NCBI GenBank assembly: GCA_900660155.1 | Contig: CABFPE010000096.1 | Location: 795,565 to 859,564, forward strand | DNA length: 64,000 bases | Source of the DNA: Hofstenia miamia | Lineage: Eukaryota; Xenacoelomorpha; Acoela; Hofsteniidae | Direction: 5' to 3' | Part shown: in pieces, positions 33,850 to 46,377 of the stretch | Numbering within the stretch: position 1 is the stretch's first letter | Layout: the number at the start of each line of letters is the position of its first letter | Position numbers and translations under genes: made by a program | Notes under the pieces: model-generated | The model's database searches: none | Seen by the model: only the letters and a program-made list of their open reading frames with translations | What the model was told of the DNA's origin: nothing

Positions 33850-36299
33850 CTGTTTAACTTAATTAATAGGGCTTAGCTACACTTAATGCCTCGCATAACT
33901 ACTGTCCATTTAGATCGAGAGTGGTAGATGGTGCAATGGGTATCAACCCGACCTGAAGAAATGCGTTAGAGGATACTTGGTCTTTGAATCAATCCAGCTT
34001 CAATCGGACGGCATCAAAGGAAACACCAATATTCGAATAATCGCCTAAGTACATGGAAATGTTGTCTCAGTGAACATGTGTGTGTAATTTGTTAACAATT
34101 TAGTGCGTTGATTGTTCTTGTTATTATTGCGGTTAAAATATAAGAAAGCAGTAATGCAACTGTGGTGCTTTAGATTATTATATTTCCCTACATATAATAA
34201 CCCTAAAGATATAGAAGTACAGGTGAGCCCTTTATACATGTGAACAATCAATGTGTTCAGCAATAAATAAATTTCATAACTTATTCTGTGTGTCAGAGAA
34301 TTTACTAATAGGCAATCGATCTAATAACCAAGAAAAATGAGATCTAATAAACATTGCCTTTATTGTGAGGGTTAACCTAACAATCATAATGATAATAATA
34401 TTGTTGAGTAGCAAACAATAGGAAAGCTATAACAAATTAAACTCCCTATTCTTACACCTAACCTAAAAGCACATCAAGTAAACGACGACTACCAACTGCA
34501 CCACACTTTTGAAAGGCTGTATGTGCTTGCCGTTCCAGACTTCCTTTAACTGTAGTTGGGGACCACCGTCAGGATTACTCTAGTGCTTCTACAGTTTAGC
34601 AGTTTCCATTTAATTTAATAAAATAACCTGACAAAAACAAAGAAGTAAATCCAGTAAATTTCGTTCATCATCAAATAAATCAACTGCACTCTTTTTATAC
34701 TTAGCAATAATAAACAATCAAACACTTGGCTAGTACCTGTCTAATCAATGTTGTTGTGTATTTACTAATTTTCCCTCTAGTTTCTTCATCTGCTGTTTTA
34801 CGCACATCAGCATTAATTAGCATTTGCGTTTCGGTCTTTTTCTATTTGCCAAATGTACTGCCAAGTGAATTAATATAAAGATACTGCTTTTATAATTGTA
34901 CAAATAATATAATTAATAATAATAATGTGTTTACATTCAATAGTTATTTTACTTGAGTCTCATTTTTTCCACTCCTTCTCTCATCTTGACCACACATGAT
35001 TTTATGTTGATTGTGTTACAATATTTTTTTGTATTTTGCTGAATTAGCTTAACACCAAGTCATGTCATTTGAATATTTGAATAATTTTGTAAAGCAAGTA
35101 TTTGCCACCTTAACTTTTGACAAATCACATTTGGACAATTAAGCTACATGTCGATTTCAGCATACCGCCACATTAACACAGAACTTTTCTACATAGGCAG
35201 AATAAAATGGTGACAGGTACTTGTTTAATGATAAATATGTTTATAAAATTTTGATATAAATATGTACTATGAGGAAAAATCAGTTGATGGAGAATAAACT
35301 CTTTAGTAGTCACTTATTTTTGATATTGGTTTGATTATTTAGTTAAAATGTGCAGCTAGGCATTTCATGCATGTAATGATCTCAAGGGAAACAATGCATT
35401 TATGTTACGAATAGGTATAAGGGTTTTTACTTCATGCCTAGCTGGCTTGTGATCGTGCATAATTACATGTAGTAACAAAACCACAATAAGGCTAGTTAGT
35501 CAACAGTAGGACTGTTAATTATTTACTAATGTATTTTAGATGTAAATTCTTAACAGTAGGAGACCCATAACAAGACTGACATTGTACATATTGTTATAAT
35601 ATTGTTTGTACTTGTACTTATTTTATTGTAGGTTAGGAAGCTGCATTTAATTGTACATAGTTTTCAACTCTTTTTATCCCAATCATGAACTGGAGTCTCT
35701 CTCATATCATTTTCTAAATAATGGCTGTTACCTGTTATGCTTATGATCATACAGATCTTAAATATAGTTTGGTCTAGATTAAGAGATACAGTGTACATGA
35801 GACAATGAAAGTTCAAACAGTTAGACATTACCCTGCTTGGAAGAATCTGTTGTTTGTGATCTCTAAATATTTCTAAATTTTTGCACATCTCAGCTTGGGT
35901 TATGATTCTACATGGCGACCATGACAGGACACTGAAAGTCCTATTAACATCTGGAAATTTACATTACCAAGTAAACATACCTTTATAATGTTACTGTTCT
36001 TGATTGTTCTCTAACTTAGTTGAGAGTTTTAACATGATGTGATCCTGTGGAAGTTTACAATGTTAGGATATGTACTCCAGTTGTAATCAAACACAGGAGA
36101 ATGGTTTATCTTTTCTATTGTTCTGTATCTCTCAGCCTAGGTGATGATTCCACAATATACCACTTATCTTCATACATAAAAATTACAACATTATTATAGC
36201 TGATGCCAAGAAAAGAATTTGGAGTTGAAATTCTCTGAAAATTTGAAATTTTGAATGGATTTTCGGTATTAAGCGAGTCATCATCAAGATTTATAACAG
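33850..36299. other. Intergenic, no gene seen
   Basis: AT-rich with no recognisable frame, RNA gene or paired transposon ends. Confidence 0.5.
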
Positions 36300-36680
36300 C
36301 TGAAGTAGATTATGCAGCATTTGGCGGAAAATGCATTCTTCCAGATTGTTGCCTTTACTTCATTTGAGAGTCTTTGCAATTCTAAGCTATTATGAGATAT
36401 GTCAATTTTAAAATGCCCCATAGTGCCTATCACCGGATCACACTCATCGAACTTCCTAAATATATTTTCTTCAAGACATATGTTTTCAATCTTTTTTCTT
36501 TCATTTTACTTAGTTATATTGGTATCATTATTATTAAAGACGTCACAGAAATCATCAACATTGTTAACAATTGCTCTCCTTCTCCTTACTTTTTCCCACA
36601 CTCTTCTTTTGCATGATGCACTCACACCATCAACGACGCCCTTCCCATGTCCAGGCGAAAAGTAATTCCATTGGATTTCT
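36300..36680 (-). pseudogene. Decayed transposon-type ORF with GHGKGVVDG motif
   Basis: On the minus strand, from about 36675 leftward, the sequence reads WNYFSPGHGKGVVDG, then a basic segment (CKRRVWEKVRRRR) and AIVNNVDDFCDVF. A stop follows, and after it a shorter coding-like part (FRKFDECDPVIGTM). The W-x-(F/Y)-F-x-x-x-H-G-K-G-x-x-D-G pattern followed by 'VKR' and 'DF' is one I have seen in many repetitive, transposon-linked predicted proteins of arthropods and cnidarians; I cannot name the superfamily. Only this core is left, broken by at least one stop. Confidence 0.4.
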
Positions 36681-37310
36681 TTGCCAAAATTTTTGGAAAG
36701 AATCCCAGCACAACAATCAAGATACGTGTTTTAAATTAAAATGTTGGTCCATCAGATGAATAAGGAACAAAACATTTCATTTAGTTTAACCAGAAAACAA
36801 AATTTTTCTAATATTGTTGTTCGCATAGACGTTGGACCGCCTCTTTATCTGAGCATTTGGTTTGGAAAGAATTTGAATAATTTTAAGAAAAGACGGATTT
36901 CTTATTGAAAAAAATGTTTGTACTGTAATTCAGGCACAAAAATACAGTTTAGCACAAATTTTCATCAACCCCATAGATGTGTCCATGCAAAAGACCTTCA
37001 ACATTTCTTAACAGCCTTGGATTAAATTTTTTAAAAATAAGGACAAATTGATTTAGTAGTAAAGAAAAGCAGGGTTGTGTATATACGGGTTTCTAATAAT
37101 AATCATTTTTCAATGACTTTTTACACTTTTCTATTGATTTTGATAAGAAAAAAGGCGTTTTTTAGAAATTCTGGATTTGGCAGCCATTGGTCAAAAAAAC
37201 TGCGGCCATACCTGTATAAATAATTATTCAATTATACCCCCTTTTTAACTATGTATCAATATCTTTTCGAGCAATTTTTTGCATTTTTTAGAAAACCTCT
37301 AGAGGTCTAT
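36681..37310. other. Intergenic up to an assembly gap
   Basis: No gene recognised. The stretch may hold further eroded sequence of the element to its left. Confidence 0.4.
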
Positions 37311-38310
37311 NNNNNNNNNNNNNNNNNNNNNNNNNNNNNNNNNNNNNNNNNNNNNNNNNNNNNNNNNNNNNNNNNNNNNNNNNNNNNNNNNNNNNNNNNN
37401 NNNNNNNNNNNNNNNNNNNNNNNNNNNNNNNNNNNNNNNNNNNNNNNNNNNNNNNNNNNNNNNNNNNNNNNNNNNNNNNNNNNNNNNNNNNNNNNNNNNN
37501 NNNNNNNNNNNNNNNNNNNNNNNNNNNNNNNNNNNNNNNNNNNNNNNNNNNNNNNNNNNNNNNNNNNNNNNNNNNNNNNNNNNNNNNNNNNNNNNNNNNN
37601 NNNNNNNNNNNNNNNNNNNNNNNNNNNNNNNNNNNNNNNNNNNNNNNNNNNNNNNNNNNNNNNNNNNNNNNNNNNNNNNNNNNNNNNNNNNNNNNNNNNN
37701 NNNNNNNNNNNNNNNNNNNNNNNNNNNNNNNNNNNNNNNNNNNNNNNNNNNNNNNNNNNNNNNNNNNNNNNNNNNNNNNNNNNNNNNNNNNNNNNNNNNN
37801 NNNNNNNNNNNNNNNNNNNNNNNNNNNNNNNNNNNNNNNNNNNNNNNNNNNNNNNNNNNNNNNNNNNNNNNNNNNNNNNNNNNNNNNNNNNNNNNNNNNN
37901 NNNNNNNNNNNNNNNNNNNNNNNNNNNNNNNNNNNNNNNNNNNNNNNNNNNNNNNNNNNNNNNNNNNNNNNNNNNNNNNNNNNNNNNNNNNNNNNNNNNN
38001 NNNNNNNNNNNNNNNNNNNNNNNNNNNNNNNNNNNNNNNNNNNNNNNNNNNNNNNNNNNNNNNNNNNNNNNNNNNNNNNNNNNNNNNNNNNNNNNNNNNN
38101 NNNNNNNNNNNNNNNNNNNNNNNNNNNNNNNNNNNNNNNNNNNNNNNNNNNNNNNNNNNNNNNNNNNNNNNNNNNNNNNNNNNNNNNNNNNNNNNNNNNN
38201 NNNNNNNNNNNNNNNNNNNNNNNNNNNNNNNNNNNNNNNNNNNNNNNNNNNNNNNNNNNNNNNNNNNNNNNNNNNNNNNNNNNNNNNNNNNNNNNNNNNN
38301 NNNNNNNNNN
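37311..38310. other. Assembly gap (1000 N)
   Basis: Exactly 1000 Ns, so the true length is probably unknown. Confidence 0.99.
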
Positions 38311-38329
38311 TTTATTTACATTCATTATT

Positions 38330-38695
38330 AGTAAGTGCATGAATTAACCAATATGAATTAATTATGTAATTGAACGCTAGTTGGTTGATATATTCAAGTA
38401 AATTAATTTAAATCTATTTACTTCTTCCTTCTATATATAAATTGACATAATAGATATGTTTGTTTGCAAAATTTTGACAAGTAAGCATCTATAGCAATGA
38501 ATTTTTTTTTTTTTTAATTACATAATAAACCAATAGCAATTAATCAATTGATAGTTAGCTAATTAATTTATTGAAAGATAGATATATAAATAAGTAAAAT
38601 CCCTCACTCACAGTTAAGCATAGTGCATAATCTATGCGCACTTTCACTAGTTATTTGCTGACGTCACATGGCATTGCTTAAATTTCTTGTAAAGA
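38330..38695. repeat. Dispersed repeat, inverted relative to 32371-32730
   Basis: Reverse-complement match to 32371-32730 over its whole length. It overlaps the start of the Tc1-like transposase frame at 38668, so it may be the 5' end of that transposon family. A poly-T run lies at 38502-38515. Confidence 0.7.
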
Positions 38696-39720
38696 TCATA
38701 AATTTAAACATTGGCAAGAAGGATCTCAACAGTAAAGAGAAGGCTTCAATCGTAAGATATTTGGGTGAGAGCTGGCCTAGTCTTGAACTTTCTCGTCTTT
38801 TAGGCCGGAACCATAGGACAATCAAGGCATTCATTGCAAGTGGTGAAAAATCGAGAAAGAAACGTGTTGAACATGCAACAAGGAAGCTAATAATCGCGAC
38901 ATATCTGCTTTAAAGAGGGAAATGACCAAACAGCCACTAAGCTCAAGTTCAAATATCTTTTCTGCGGTCGGACTTGGTGTTACTCCAAAGGCATCTGGTA
39001 ATCGCATCTTGTAGATGCTTGGAAAAGTGAAAAAACCCAAGAAAAATCACCAATAAATCAACAACATAAGGACAGACGACTTGCGTGTTGTAAAAAATAT
39101 ATGAAATAGATTTTGGGACAGTTATATGGACTGATGAGATGCGTCCCACACTTGATGGTCCTGACGAATGGGAAAAAGGCTGGATTGTTGATGGTATTGA
39201 TGCTCTATTACGGTTCAGACGTCAACAAGGTGGTGGTGGAGCCATGATCTGGGCCGGGATTGTCAAAAATAAACTCATTGGGCCATTTAGAGTTGCTGAA
39301 GGTGTTAAAATGAACTTCATAAACTACTAGCAATTCTTGGATAAACACGTATAGGTTGGCTTAAGAAAAAACCTGCATCTCAGCGCAGGAAAATGATGTT
39401 CATGCATGATAACGCAGCTAATCATGTATCCAAGTTCACCGCGGATTGGATGCGTCAAAAGGATACAGAAAAGATCAAGTTATGGAGTGGCCAGCTTCCT
39501 CCCCGGACTTAAACTGTATAGAAAACTTGTGGTCCATTGTGAAAAGATGGGTTTATTCAAATTGTGCGCAGTATAAATCCAAGGAGAAGCTATGGGAAGC
39601 AATTGAAGCAGCTTTAAAGTCAATTACACCTGCAGAAATACAACATTTGACGTCATCAATGGATGGTAGACTCATCACTCTGGTACAGAAGAAATGTGGC
39701 TACATCTCAAAGTAAATATG
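38668..39720 (+). pseudogene. Tc1/mariner (IS630-type) transposase, decayed
   Basis: The first frame (38668-38913) encodes the N-terminal helix-turn-helix, KKDLNSKEKASIVRYLGESWPSLELSRLLGRNHRTIKAFI. The catalytic parts follow in order. The first Asp lies in a TVIWTDEMRPTLDGPDEWEKGW stretch near 39118-39180. An RQQGGGGAMIWAGI block is at about 39226-39267. The second Asp is in MHDNAANHVSKF at about 39403-39438. The third acidic residue is in PDLNCIENLW at 39505-39534. The frame 39446-39715 runs to the normal end (SSMDGRLITLVQKKCGYISK). The catalytic triad is readable but frameshifts and stops separate the blocks. Terminal repeats were not matched, although the flanks on both sides belong to repeat families that recur at 32-33 kb. 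Confidence 0.8.
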
Positions 39721-39842
39721 GATCAATGAAAACTTTTCGGACTCTTTGTTTTGTAATTAACATTACTGTTTTTTATGCTTATCTTTAAAACGTCTCATCC
39801 CGACGCAAAAAAATGTTTATCATTGAATAACAGGAATTTCAC

Positions 39843-40182
39843 AATAATCTGGTTCACTTGAAAATCGATTTTCAATTTTTTCGGTAAGCAACTTATGAAA
39901 ATTAAATATTTTGGTATGGATGTTAAAAGAATTAGCTTAGTAGTGTATCAAATAAAGCATGGTTGTCTTCACCAAATAGTATTGGTGCGAAATGGAAAAA
40001 AATGACTTATATAATAATTTGGTTCACTTGAAAATCGATTTTCAATTTTTTCGGTAAGCAACTTATGAAAATTAAATATTTTGGTATGGATGTTAAAAGA
40101 ATTAGCTTAGTAGTGTATCAAATAAAGCATGGTTGTCTTCACCAAATAGTATTGGTGCGAAATGGAAAAAAATGACTTATAT
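39843..40182. repeat. Tandem duplication, two units of 170 bp
   Basis: Unit 1 starts at 39843 and unit 2 at 40013. They differ by one base as far as I can see. A diverged single unit is at 33014. The unit ends in AATGGAAAAAAATGACTTAT before the next AATTTGGTTC; a further copy of this border is near 40362-40400. Confidence 0.85.
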
Positions 40183-42006
40183 AATAATTTGGTTCGCAGT
40201 GAACTGTAAATGTTCGTAGCAACACTGACTTCTGTACTATCTCCCCTCTCAATTCGGTAATCAAAATTCTGCCAGTTCCATTGTATCTTACTACTTATAT
40301 TATCTTGAGCCAACTGTTGCTTTCTTTGTCCGTTTTCTGTATTCACCTAATAGTTTGTGAAAAAATGGAAAAAAATTATTTGCATAACAATTTGGTTCGC
40401 AGTGTATTTTGCAGTCTTGTATTAAAATACAACCAAATTCGAATTCAAGATTACATAATTTTGATTAAAGATTTTTTGGTAATTTCCTTTTAAATTTTAT
40501 TTATAATGAATACTATAATTGGGTTTTATTAGAAATTGTGTTGTCAAATTCTGAAGAAATGCACTCCTACAACCACAAATCCATTCAATGGCCTAAATTA
40601 TGTTTCATCCCATACTCAATCTTACCTCAAGTTAAAATAGAAATAGCAAAACAAATATTTTTGTAGGTTTAAAAATAGAGTAATCTTCATAGATCTTTTA
40701 AATCAAATATTTTTTTTTGCAAACAATAAATTTGCCTAGATATAGAATACAATAACGAAAGCAATGTACATTTATTGAACTTCCACATGTATCTAAAATT
40801 TCAATATCATTGGTTGAAAAATACGGTAAATTATTATTTTAGAGACATTATTTCCAGTTTGATTTTGATAGAAATTGACTATAAAAAATAGTAAGATCAT
40901 TCTTATTCTCCTTATAGAATCTTTTTAAACTGAACATTTTTGTACTTAAAAGAGGTTTTTGTGATATAAAAACTAAAAATATATACTTTTAGACAATGGA
41001 TGGCATTGCTCTCAAGACCCTTCCATGGCGATAATACTAAATACCAGATGAACTTTCCTGAAAGCTATTGCGAATTTTCACTGCCATATACTTTCGACTC
41101 TTCTGCATTTGTTGCGGACTTTCATCAAACGTTCAATTTTTTGTATTGATCAGTCAAATAATGTACACTTGTACATGAGAATTCCTTATATAACCATTAC
41201 AATTGATGAATTCAAAGCAGATGCAATAATTTCAATGAATTTAAAATAATATATCAATGAAAACAAGAATCTGAAAACTCAAACTTTGAGGATGAGATTT
41301 GGAGATATTACCATTGTTTGTGAAATATTTTTTCTTGTGTTGCTTAATATTTGAATAATTTTTTGTTAGTTAATAAATCTAAAATATGACTTAATTATTA
41401 CACTGGGAAAATGAAATTTATGCTCTGGCATAATTTTTGGTAAACTGTGTTTAATATTGTTTCAAGAATTTATGCTTTCAATATTTTTCTATTATATTAA
41501 CAAATAACTTAAGTATTTCCATTTAAATATTGGTTAAAAAGGAAAACTATAAATTTTGGCTAAAGCTGATCATTATGCAACTTAAATACGCATTATTGGA
41601 ATAAATTTCATTTGCAAACAGAGCTATTAAACTATCAAATAATTAAGGAATAAATCAAAAATATGAAAACAGTTTCACTAAATATAACTTAAGTGTTGAC
41701 CAGATGGAAAACTACGTACAAATTGAGATAGATAGATTTATTTCAATTTAAAAATAAACATTGGAAGGTGTCTAAAAATATATGTCTTATTGCGTTTACA
41801 TACAAAGGTACACCTACAAATACCAAGTAATTATTTTACATACAGTTATAAATGAAAATTACTAAAAATCAAAGGGCACAAGACTATGCGTGAGCAATAA
41901 TACGCAAAACAGCATTTCAATTTGAATAATATTCATCGTTCTTGAGAAATTTTCGCGGTTTAAGTAGAAACATAATCAGCAATTTCCAAGTTAATGAAAA
42001 GTGGGA
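40183..42006. other. Intergenic, no gene seen
   Basis: The first 70 bp continue the repeat shared with 33 kb. The rest is AT-rich with no recognisable frame. Confidence 0.5.
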
Positions 42007-42260
42007 AATCTTGCCAAGATCTTGGACGATTCTTAAATATTCTTGAAAAAAAACTTGTAAGAACTTGGCAAGATATTTTTAAGATATTCCAAGAATCTTG
42101 AAACAAATTTCAGAGAAATGCCAAGAATCATAGAAAATCCTGAAAAGTTTTTGGAAGTTTTGTTAAATTTTTCTTTGAGTAACTTGAAATTTGGCAAGAA
42201 ATTCCAAAAGTCATAAAATAAATATGCAAGAAGTTCCAAGAATTCGCCAAAAATCTATAA
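42007..42260. repeat. Array of CCAAGAA/TTCTTGG-type words
   Basis: About 250 bp hold many variants of CTTGCCAAGA, TTCCAAGAAT and TTGGCAAGA in both orientations, so that most of the segment could fold on itself. This looks like a worn palindromic MITE; precise ends are unclear. Confidence 0.45.
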
Positions 42261-42889
42261 TGTAATTTAGAAGCAATGTACAGAACCAATGCGTAACATA
42301 ATCATGATTATATTTTAAGTTATTTAGTTTCACATAGAAATGACAAATATATATAAATGTTAATAAGATTTTCAACATCGACTCTTTCAAGGTTACTGTA
42401 TATATTCATATTTGATATATTCAATTGCTTGAGTCTGTTTTTCGACAACGTGCTGACATAGGATAGTTTCCATCCATATTTGCGGACTTTCACCATATCT
42501 TGCAAAACCGCTTGTAAAATAAGAATATTATATATGTATAGCAAGAAAGTATTTCATTCATTCAAAATTTGATTCATTATTACAGAATTTTCATAATTTC
42601 TCTTTGCAATAGAAGATCTAAGAATTTTACTTTAATTTTGGAAGTGGTTAAGCATGAAATTGTCCAAGCCATCAAAATCAAGAAAATATTGTTTTAGTGA
42701 GTTTTTACAATTTCTTTACACAAAAATGCACGAAATTAATGGAATATCTCAAAACAATATATATAATTTGTTTCACCTTCAGTTATTATTCAGTTTTACA
42801 TTTCTTATTGAATGCAATTTTGAGATTCTATTTCAGTTTTGAACAATTTATTTCAGTACACTTTGTTGCAGTGTCAGTTGAACACTATT
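42261..42889. other. Intergenic, no gene seen
   Basis: AT-rich, no recognisable frame. Confidence 0.5.

Positions 42890-42957
<68 letters not shown>
42890..42957. repeat. (CT)n(AT)n microsatellite
   Basis: About 11 CT units followed by about 22 AT units, abutting a GC-richer segment (42958-43030) with GGGGCCAGTCGGGGCAGG. Confidence 0.95.
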
Positions 42958-42960
<3 letters not shown>

Positions 42961-43317
42961 TATGGGATTGGGGCCAGTCGGGGCAGGCATAGGACAAGAT
43001 TTTACTAAAGTGGGTACCCATTAGGCAAAAGTGGGGCAAAAATACTTTTTAGATAAGAAATATCGAAGTATTTTCTTATATCAAAGTTCCCTGCACTCTA
43101 AAAAATTTCTAGGTGTTGCAATTTAGGTAACAAATTTTCACCTAGAAATTAAGGTGTTTTACCTTCACTTTTAGGTAAATTCCGTTAGGTTTCCTCCTTA
43201 AATAGATTTCAACTCCAATAACTTAAATTATGAAAATATTGTGCTTTTACAAAGAAGTTGTGAACATTTAGATGATCCATATCATGTTTTCTTATTTTTT
43301 TTCACCTAAACATTTAG

Positions 43318-44176
43318 GTGATGGATATATTCCTAAAATCTAAGGTGTTTCATCTAAAATTTAGGTGACTTAGTAATTCCCTGAATTTAAGGTTTTACCT
43401 ATACATTTTAGTTGGAAGAAAGTATGTAACTAAAATTCATTCTTAGTAAGTGTTACTGACATTTCCTAGTATTTACAAGAAAGTTTATTATTAGCTCAAC
43501 AAAATTTGTTGTTAAGATAAAAAATATTTGATCAAATAATGCTTTTTACCAATTAATTGATACAAAAATAAAATATCAATTTAGTGTATTAAATATAAAA
43601 ATAATAACAAAAATTTTGTCAAATTGAATAGATTGAGATTACAAAAATTTTCAATCATTTGCAAAATATTATCGCCGTTAATCTTACTCAAATTATTTCA
43701 AATATTTTCATTTTATACAGAAAAAATATTTTCATTAAAATATTGTTTACAATAGTGAGTGTAAGATTCTTGTTTCTCATTATATATCTAACTTCTCTAG
43801 ACAGTGTACTTTTTATTTCAGAAATGACTTAAATAAAATCATAAAATTTTTAATGCCTTCACTAACCTATTCGATCAAACGTTCTTTATAATGATAGATA
43901 GACATCACTGTGTTTGATTTCATATCATATATATGTTCGATCACATCACAGACATTGTTATTACGCACAATACGGAATAACAAAACGCAATTTTATCATT
44001 TTTCATTATTTCAGTTACATTATGACACCATGCACACGTGAATTCGTTTCAGACAGCCAGAAATAGAATTTTAGCGCATTGGATTACTGGAAAAATTCTT
44101 TATAAAAACATTTTTATTGAAATTGTTTGAGGAAAATATTTTGGAAATTTTTATTTGATGAAAGAGCAAGTCCAAG
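43318..44176. repeat. Left arm of long inverted repeat
   Basis: Pairs with 46378-47399. It contains about 125 bp near 43860-43980 that have no counterpart in the right arm. Confidence 0.8.
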
Positions 44177-44589
44177 TCATATTGTTTTTTGATAAAGAAT
44201 TTATGTGTGTAACAGATAGCAATTATTATTTTATGTGCGTAACTGCAATTATTTTTCAGTGATGCATTTGAAATTTACATGCGTGTACATTCACTGTTAA
44301 TAAAATCCTAATATATAATATATTTAAAATATAATATATAATTATATTTTAGGAACAATAATTATAATCTATAATTGCCCAACAGGTTTAACCCCAAGAA
44401 TTCAGTTTCCAGTTTCTTAAATTAATCTCAACTGAAATTGAGTTAAAAATTCATGTTTGGTGTAAATTTGTTTTGTAAAATGTCATGTACAAAGAAAAAA
44501 TCCCAAATATCATATTGAGGACAAAATTACCCAAAACGACTAAATGACATCTAGTGTTGACCTAGTAAACTCTACAGATGATGTGCTGA

Positions 44590-45497
44590 TATCAAAAGCT
44601 GAATCTTTTTGAAAGGTGATCCACTAATAAAGAAACAAAGAAATGAAAAGACTACAGTTCAAAATCTGATCATCACTTTGGTCTTACCATATCTTGGCAC
44701 TGCTCACAACATTAGAGGTGATCATTATTTCTCCAGCATGACGACTACAACTGCTTTGCTAAATGAACACAGAATGACTTATGAGAAATAAGCGTGAAAT
44801 CCTGAAGGTTCTGCACAGCAAAATGGAGTTGCATCAAACGGAATTTGTCTTCGGAGCTCCAAGAAACAAGATTTTTATTTGTGCGTACGCAGCAAAGAAG
44901 AAGAAAATCGACCACATTATATCGTCCCTGCACCATTCCAAAGAAGTCGGTGAGAGTGAGAAAAAATGCCTATGATCATCTTGGATTATAGTTCTGTCAA
45001 AGATGGGGTGAATTCCGTCAACCAAAAGTCAAAAACCTATTCTACTAGGTTCCAGACAAAAAGATTGACTGTGGTTCATTTTCAAAACTGGCTGGATGTT
45101 GGTGCACTCAACAGTTTCACTCTCTTTGGATTGTGTCTTTCTAATTGGACAACATCTCAAAATGGACAAAGACGAGCCTTCCTCAAAGCTTTGACACTTG
45201 AATTGACCTTAGAGCATATGATAAATCGTCTTCAAAATAACCCAGCATTGCATATTTCTGTGGTTAAAAAGATTGAAAAATTTGTCAGAGCGGTCAATGA
45301 CGCTCAAAGCATCCATCAGTCTCGTGGATCTGAAGAACAAGTAAAACAACGCTGTTCTCTGTGCAAAGCCTCTGGAAAAATGTAAAGATTGTGCAATTTG
45401 ACAAGAATGAACTGTCAAATTTGTAATCAGAGTGTCTGCGGGAAACATTCCAAAGTTGTTAGTATGATTTGTGATAGTTGTAATTATCACCACTGAG
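44590..45497 (+). pseudogene. piggyBac transposase, decayed C-terminal two thirds
   Basis: The frame at 44609-44788 contains LGTAHNIRGDHYFSSM, matching the piggyBac block with the second catalytic Asp (D in the D-x-(W/Y)-(F/Y)-(T/S)-S pattern). A shifted frame gives the MRNKREI stretch (44781). The frame 44966-45382 contains YSSVKDGVNSVNQKSKTYSTRFQTKRL and WLDVGALNSFTLF, the 'KGGVDxxDQ' region, in which the third catalytic Asp reads Asn. The end is a Cys-rich domain (CSLCKASGK, then CQICNQSVCGKHS, then CDSC) as in the piggyBac C-terminal zinc finger. The N-terminal third was not recognised. Frameshifts, stops and the lost Asp show it is dead. Confidence 0.75.
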
Positions 45498-46377
45498 TTT
45501 ATGATTCATGTAATAAATTTTATCTTTGGAATCACGAAGTTTTGACAACATATATGTAGTATAAAAAGCAAAACTAGCTTGCAAATTCTTTTAAAACTTT
45601 CATAAATTTTATAAAATGACACCAGGTTATCGAAAGTAATGATAAAAACATACATCTTAAGCTATAAAACTTATAATTATGCATAATAACAACATAATAC
45701 TTGTATGATTTTAAAAATCACAAGTCGGCCAGATTAAGGTCGGGACAACGTTGGCCGTTCTAATGTTAATCCATAAATTGCGATTTAACATTATATATCT
45801 TAAACAACACGCTCTCATTTTCTGTGTAATGTGAGTAATGCAATTTTTTTGAAAAAAAATCATTTATTATTGGATTACACAAACAAGTATCAGAAAAAGT
45901 GACCCATCTAAGAGTAACCCTACACACGAATGAACCAACGGGTCATGCTGACCTGCTTCCCAACTTGATATAGCCTCAACTTAAACCCTAATCCAAGAGG
46001 TGTTCGTTGTTTGGTATTTCCCCATAAAGACAAGAAGTTTCCTTTCTTTTTATTTTCAACATTTCCTTGAAAAAATGTTTTAGCTATCAATATCAGTCAA
46101 GACTATGGATATTTGACGTAGTTGTGGTAGATTAATTAATTGATTGAGAATTGATTGGAAAAACATTTAGAAAAATATTGCAAAAAACATATTTAAAACA
46201 TTGTATCAAGAGTTGAAAATACCGTCTTTAATATGCAAATCCTGTTTCAACTTATAGTAATCACTAACCTGATACGCACTAAGATGATCTTTGATGCAGT
46301 GAATTAGATAATTGCTGAGCTTAGGTAATGCTTCTTCATAAATTTGTAGGTATAGCAAATTTACTAAAACATATTTT

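Noticed and set aside
33890-34030. A GC-richer stretch considered as a tRNA or small RNA gene.
   Set aside because: No cloverleaf, GGTTCRANYCC box or anticodon arm could be laid out.
36392-36665. Forward hydrophobic frames of 74-88 codons.
   Set aside because: They are antisense shadows of the minus-strand GHGKGVVDG remnant and of AT-rich sequence.
37251-38342. Long open frames across the N gaps (also 50135-51322).
   Set aside because: They consist almost entirely of Ns and are artefacts of translating gaps.
42697-43024. Frames with Ser-Leu and Tyr-Ile repeats.
   Set aside because: They read through the (CT)n(AT)n microsatellite and have no coding meaning.
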